Part shown: one piece after another, positions 56,439 through 58,835 of the stretch
Position numbering within the stretch: the first letter of the stretch is position 1
How the letters are laid out: the number at the start of each line of letters is the position of its first letter
Assembly (NCBI GenBank): GCA_018713285.1
Contig: DVFK01000080.1
Coordinates: 1 to 58,835 of the forward strand
DNA length: 58,835 nt
Source of the DNA: Candidatus Faecousia excrementigallinarum
GTDB lineage: Bacteria > Bacillota > Clostridia > Oscillospirales > Oscillospiraceae
Direction: 5' to 3'
Position numbers and translations under genes: made by a program
The notes under the pieces: model-generated
What the model was told of the DNA's origin: nothing
Database searches by the model: none
Seen by the model: only the letters and a program-made list of their open reading frames with translations

Positions 56439-57827
56439 ATGGAAGAAAAGAAAGAACCCAAGCTGGATGAGAACAAAATGCGAACCCGGCCTGCGGGACG
56501 GCTGCTGTTTACTATGGCCCTGCCCCTCATCCTGTCCATGCTGGTGCAGGCGGTTTACAATGTGGTGGACAGCGTCTATGTGTCCCAGATTTCTGAGAGT
56601 GCCGTAACGGCTCTGTCTTTGGCTTTCCCGGTGCAGAATCTGCTCATCGGCTGCGCCATCGGTGTGGCGGTGGGTGTGAACAGCCTTTTGAGTAAGTCCC
56701 TGGGTGAGGGAAACCGGGACCATGCCAACATCGCCGCCGGAAACGGAATCTTTCTGGCTGCCATTGTGATGGCGCTGTTCATGGCCTTCGGCATCCTGGG
56801 CTCCCGGCCCTACTACACCATCCAGTCCACCGTGGCGGAGACCATCGAGGGAGGCACCAGCTATGTGTATATCTGCTGCCTGTTCTGCGGCGGCCTGCTC
56901 ATTGAGGTGCTGGGAGAACGGCTTTTGCAGGCTACCGGCCGGACCATCTACACCCTCTTTACCCAGGGTACCGGCGCAATTCTCAATATCATTCTGGACC
57001 CGGTGTTCATCTTCGGCTTTGAGCCTCTGGGCATCGCCCCCATGGGCGTGGCCGGCGCTGCGGTGGCTACGGTCATCGGTCAGTGGGTGGCCGGCATCAT
57101 GGCGGTGATTTTCAACCTGAAATGCAACAAAGAGGTGGAGTTTGGCCTTCAGTATATCCGGCCCCACGGCAAGGTGATGAAGCTGATTCTGGCGGTGGGC
57201 ATCCCCTCCATGGTGATGATGGCCATTGGCTCCGTGATGAACTTTGCCATGAACCAGATTCTTCTGGGCTTTACCCAGTACGGAGAGACCCCGGCGGCGG
57301 TGTTCGGCGTGTATTTCAAGCTCCAGAGCTTCGTGTTCATGCCGGTGTTCGGCCTGAACAACGCAGCCATCACCCTGGTGGCCTACAACTACGGCGCAAG
57401 GCTTCCCCAGCGGATTACCAAGGTGCTCAAAGCCTCCGTCACCGGTGCGTTTGTATTTATGGTGGCAGGAACCCTGCTGTTCCAGTTTGCCCCTAATCTG
57501 CTCCTGATGCCCTTTGACCCCTCTGCCGACTTTATGGATATGGGCATGACTGCCCTGCGGATTATCAGCTTCCACTTCCCCCTGGCGGCCATCGGCATTG
57601 CCCTCAGCGCCAGCTTCCAGGGCCTGGGGAACGGCAGCTATTCCACCATCATCTCCTTGTGCCGGCAGCTGATTGTGCTGGTGCCGGTGACCTATCTGCT
57701 GAGCCTCTCCGGAAACATCCACCTGGTTTGGTGGGCGTTCCTGATTTCCGAGGTGGTGAGCCTGGCTCTGACCCTGCTGTTCTTCCGCAGAATCTACAAA
57801 GCCAGAATCAAGCCCCTGTACACATAA
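56439..57827 (+). CDS. MATE family efflux transporter
   Basis: 462 aa; PAGRLLFTMALPLILSMLVQAVYNVVDSVYVSQISESAVTALSLAFPVQNLLIGCAIGVAVGVNSLLSKSLG. Confidence 0.93.
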   Translation: MEEKKEPKLDENKMRTRPAGRLLFTMALPLILSMLVQAVYNVVDSVYVSQISESAVTALSLAFPVQNLLIGCAIGVAVGVNSLLSKSLGEGNRDHANIAAGNGIFLAAIVMALFMAFGILGSRPYYTIQSTVAETIEGGTSYVYICCLFCGGLLIEVLGERLLQATGRTIYTLFTQGTGAILNIILDPVFIFGFEPLGIAPMGVAGAAVATVIGQWVAGIMAVIFNLKCNKEVEFGLQYIRPHGKVMKLILAVGIPSMVMMAIGSVMNFAMNQILLGFTQYGETPAAVFGVYFKLQSFVFMPVFGLNNAAITLVAYNYGARLPQRITKVLKASVTGAFVFMVAGTLLFQFAPNLLLMPFDPSADFMDMGMTALRIISFHFPLAAIGIALSASFQGLGNGSYSTIISLCRQLIVLVPVTYLLSLSGNIHLVWWAFLISEVVSLALTLLFFRRIYKARIKPLYT

Positions 57828-57831
57828 CCCC

Positions 57832-57863
57832 AAAACCGGAAGGGAACCCCCTTCCGGTTTTTT
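57832..57863 (+). terminator. Rho-independent terminator of the MATE gene
   Basis: AAAACCGGAAGGG ... CCCTTCCGGTTTTTT. Confidence 0.9.
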
Positions 57864-57918
57864 GTATCGACACAAGGCAGTGTCAGAGAATAGGGAAAAA
57901 TTCGGCGGAACGCCGCAG

Positions 57919-58178
57919 CTCCCTCCGGGAGGGAGCTGTCACCGCAGGTGACTGAGGGAGCCTGCGGGCGGTGCAGTTCCGGTTTGCTGATGGGTTGGTA
58001 CTTGCTGGTGGTTGTCGATACCCTACCCCAATTTTCCGGGCAGCTTCGTGGAATCGGGGCAAGAAATACAACAGTCTTAGGGAGGCACCATCTCCGGCAG
58101 TCAAATGGGCTTTGCGCCCGATGGCTCCCTCCGTCTTGGGGCTGCGCCCCAAGCCACCTCCCTCCCGGAGGGAGGTAT
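57919..58178 (+). repeat. Composite GC-rich intergenic repeat, copy 1 of a tandem pair (260 bp)
   Basis: Same end modules as 7172-7378; ends CTCCCTCCGGGAGGGAG ... CTCCCTCCCGGAGGGAGG. Confidence 0.85.
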
Positions 58179-58277
58179 AAACGGAAGCCTTCTGCAAGGT
58201 AACGTTACCGGGCGGGTCAGGGAAGGAACGAGTAGTAGAAAGCTATCGTGCGCATTGACAGCGGCGGCACGCCGCAG

Positions 58278-58537
58278 CTCCCTCCGGGAGGGAGCTGTCA
58301 CCGCAGGTGACTGAGGGAGCCTGCGGGCGGTGCAGTTCCGGTTTGCTTGTGGGTTGGTACTTGCTCATAATTGCCCATACCCTATGCCCGTTATACCGAG
58401 ATTTTTCTTGGAATGGAGCATAGGAAATTTTAACCCTGGGGAGGTTCCTCCTCTGGTTGTCAAATTGGTTTCCTGCCCGCTGGCTCCCTCCGTCTTGGGG
58501 CTGCGCCCCAAGCCACCTCCCTCCCGGAGGGAGGTAT
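58278..58537 (+). repeat. Composite GC-rich intergenic repeat, copy 2 of a tandem pair (260 bp)
   Basis: Same length, order and orientation as 57919-58178, offset by 359 bp; middle segment differs. Confidence 0.85.
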
Positions 58538-58835
58538 ATACGAAGCCTTCTGCAAGGGAACGATACCGGGCGGATTTAGGGAATAGTGAATAGGGAATAT
58601 GTAATAGGTTCGGCGGCAAGCCGCCGATACCGGGCGGGGCGGCGTGCCGCCGCAGTCAATGCGCGCACAGTGCAGAAGTTTTCGTTCCCCATTTTGCTCG
58701 GTAACGATACCGGGCACTGGAGGGGCAGTAACGATTTGCTGAAGATTGCCGTGCGAAATTGGCTGCGGGCACTGCCCGCAAATGTTAAAAAGAAATTTAC
58801 AAATACCCCTTGCTTTTTTCCGGGGTTTGGGCTAT

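Noticed and set aside
1-58835. tRNA or rRNA genes
   Set aside because: No T-loop/acceptor patterns or rRNA-like conserved segments were recognised by eye. tRNAscan-SE/Barrnap would be needed to exclude them completely.

Overview
The window is a GC-rich Firmicutes chromosome segment, most like a gut Oscillospiraceae/Clostridia relative judging by the spoVT, ytvI and hemZ content. There are three main parts. (1) A conserved block at 0.7-14 kb: PheB-type ACT protein, YtvI-like protein, recJ, relA/spoT, dtd, MBL hydrolase, hemZ, amidohydrolase, SpoVB-like flippase, HU and an S4 protein. (2) A large glycan-utilisation region at 14-55 kb. It holds a minus-strand operon (URO-D-like / GH31 / URO-D-like / ribokinase), a ~1,950-aa secreted beta-helix protein, a LacI regulator and a divergent plus-strand operon (CUT1 ABC importer, GH2, GH35, GH65, GH172, URO-D-like, GH38, PgmB, RbsD/FucU, lyxose-type isomerase, URO-D-like, FucI). 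Near-identical LacI-type operators (GATAAAACGSTTTAYC) precede all three transcription units, suggesting one regulon. (3) Inside this region lie a licC/licA/CDP-glycerol-transferase-like operon ending in a YidC-alkaline-phosphatase-superfamily fusion, and a cation/proton antiporter whose leader matches a fluoride (crcB) riboswitch with an overlapping terminator. Other notable items are four URO-D-like paralogs with divergent metal-site motifs in sugar operons, an amidohydrolase that has lost canonical catalytic residues, a 163-bp hairpin MITE-like element that supplies the flippase stop codon, and families of composite GC-rich intergenic repeats. Functional calls come from reading the protein sequences. 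No database search was run.
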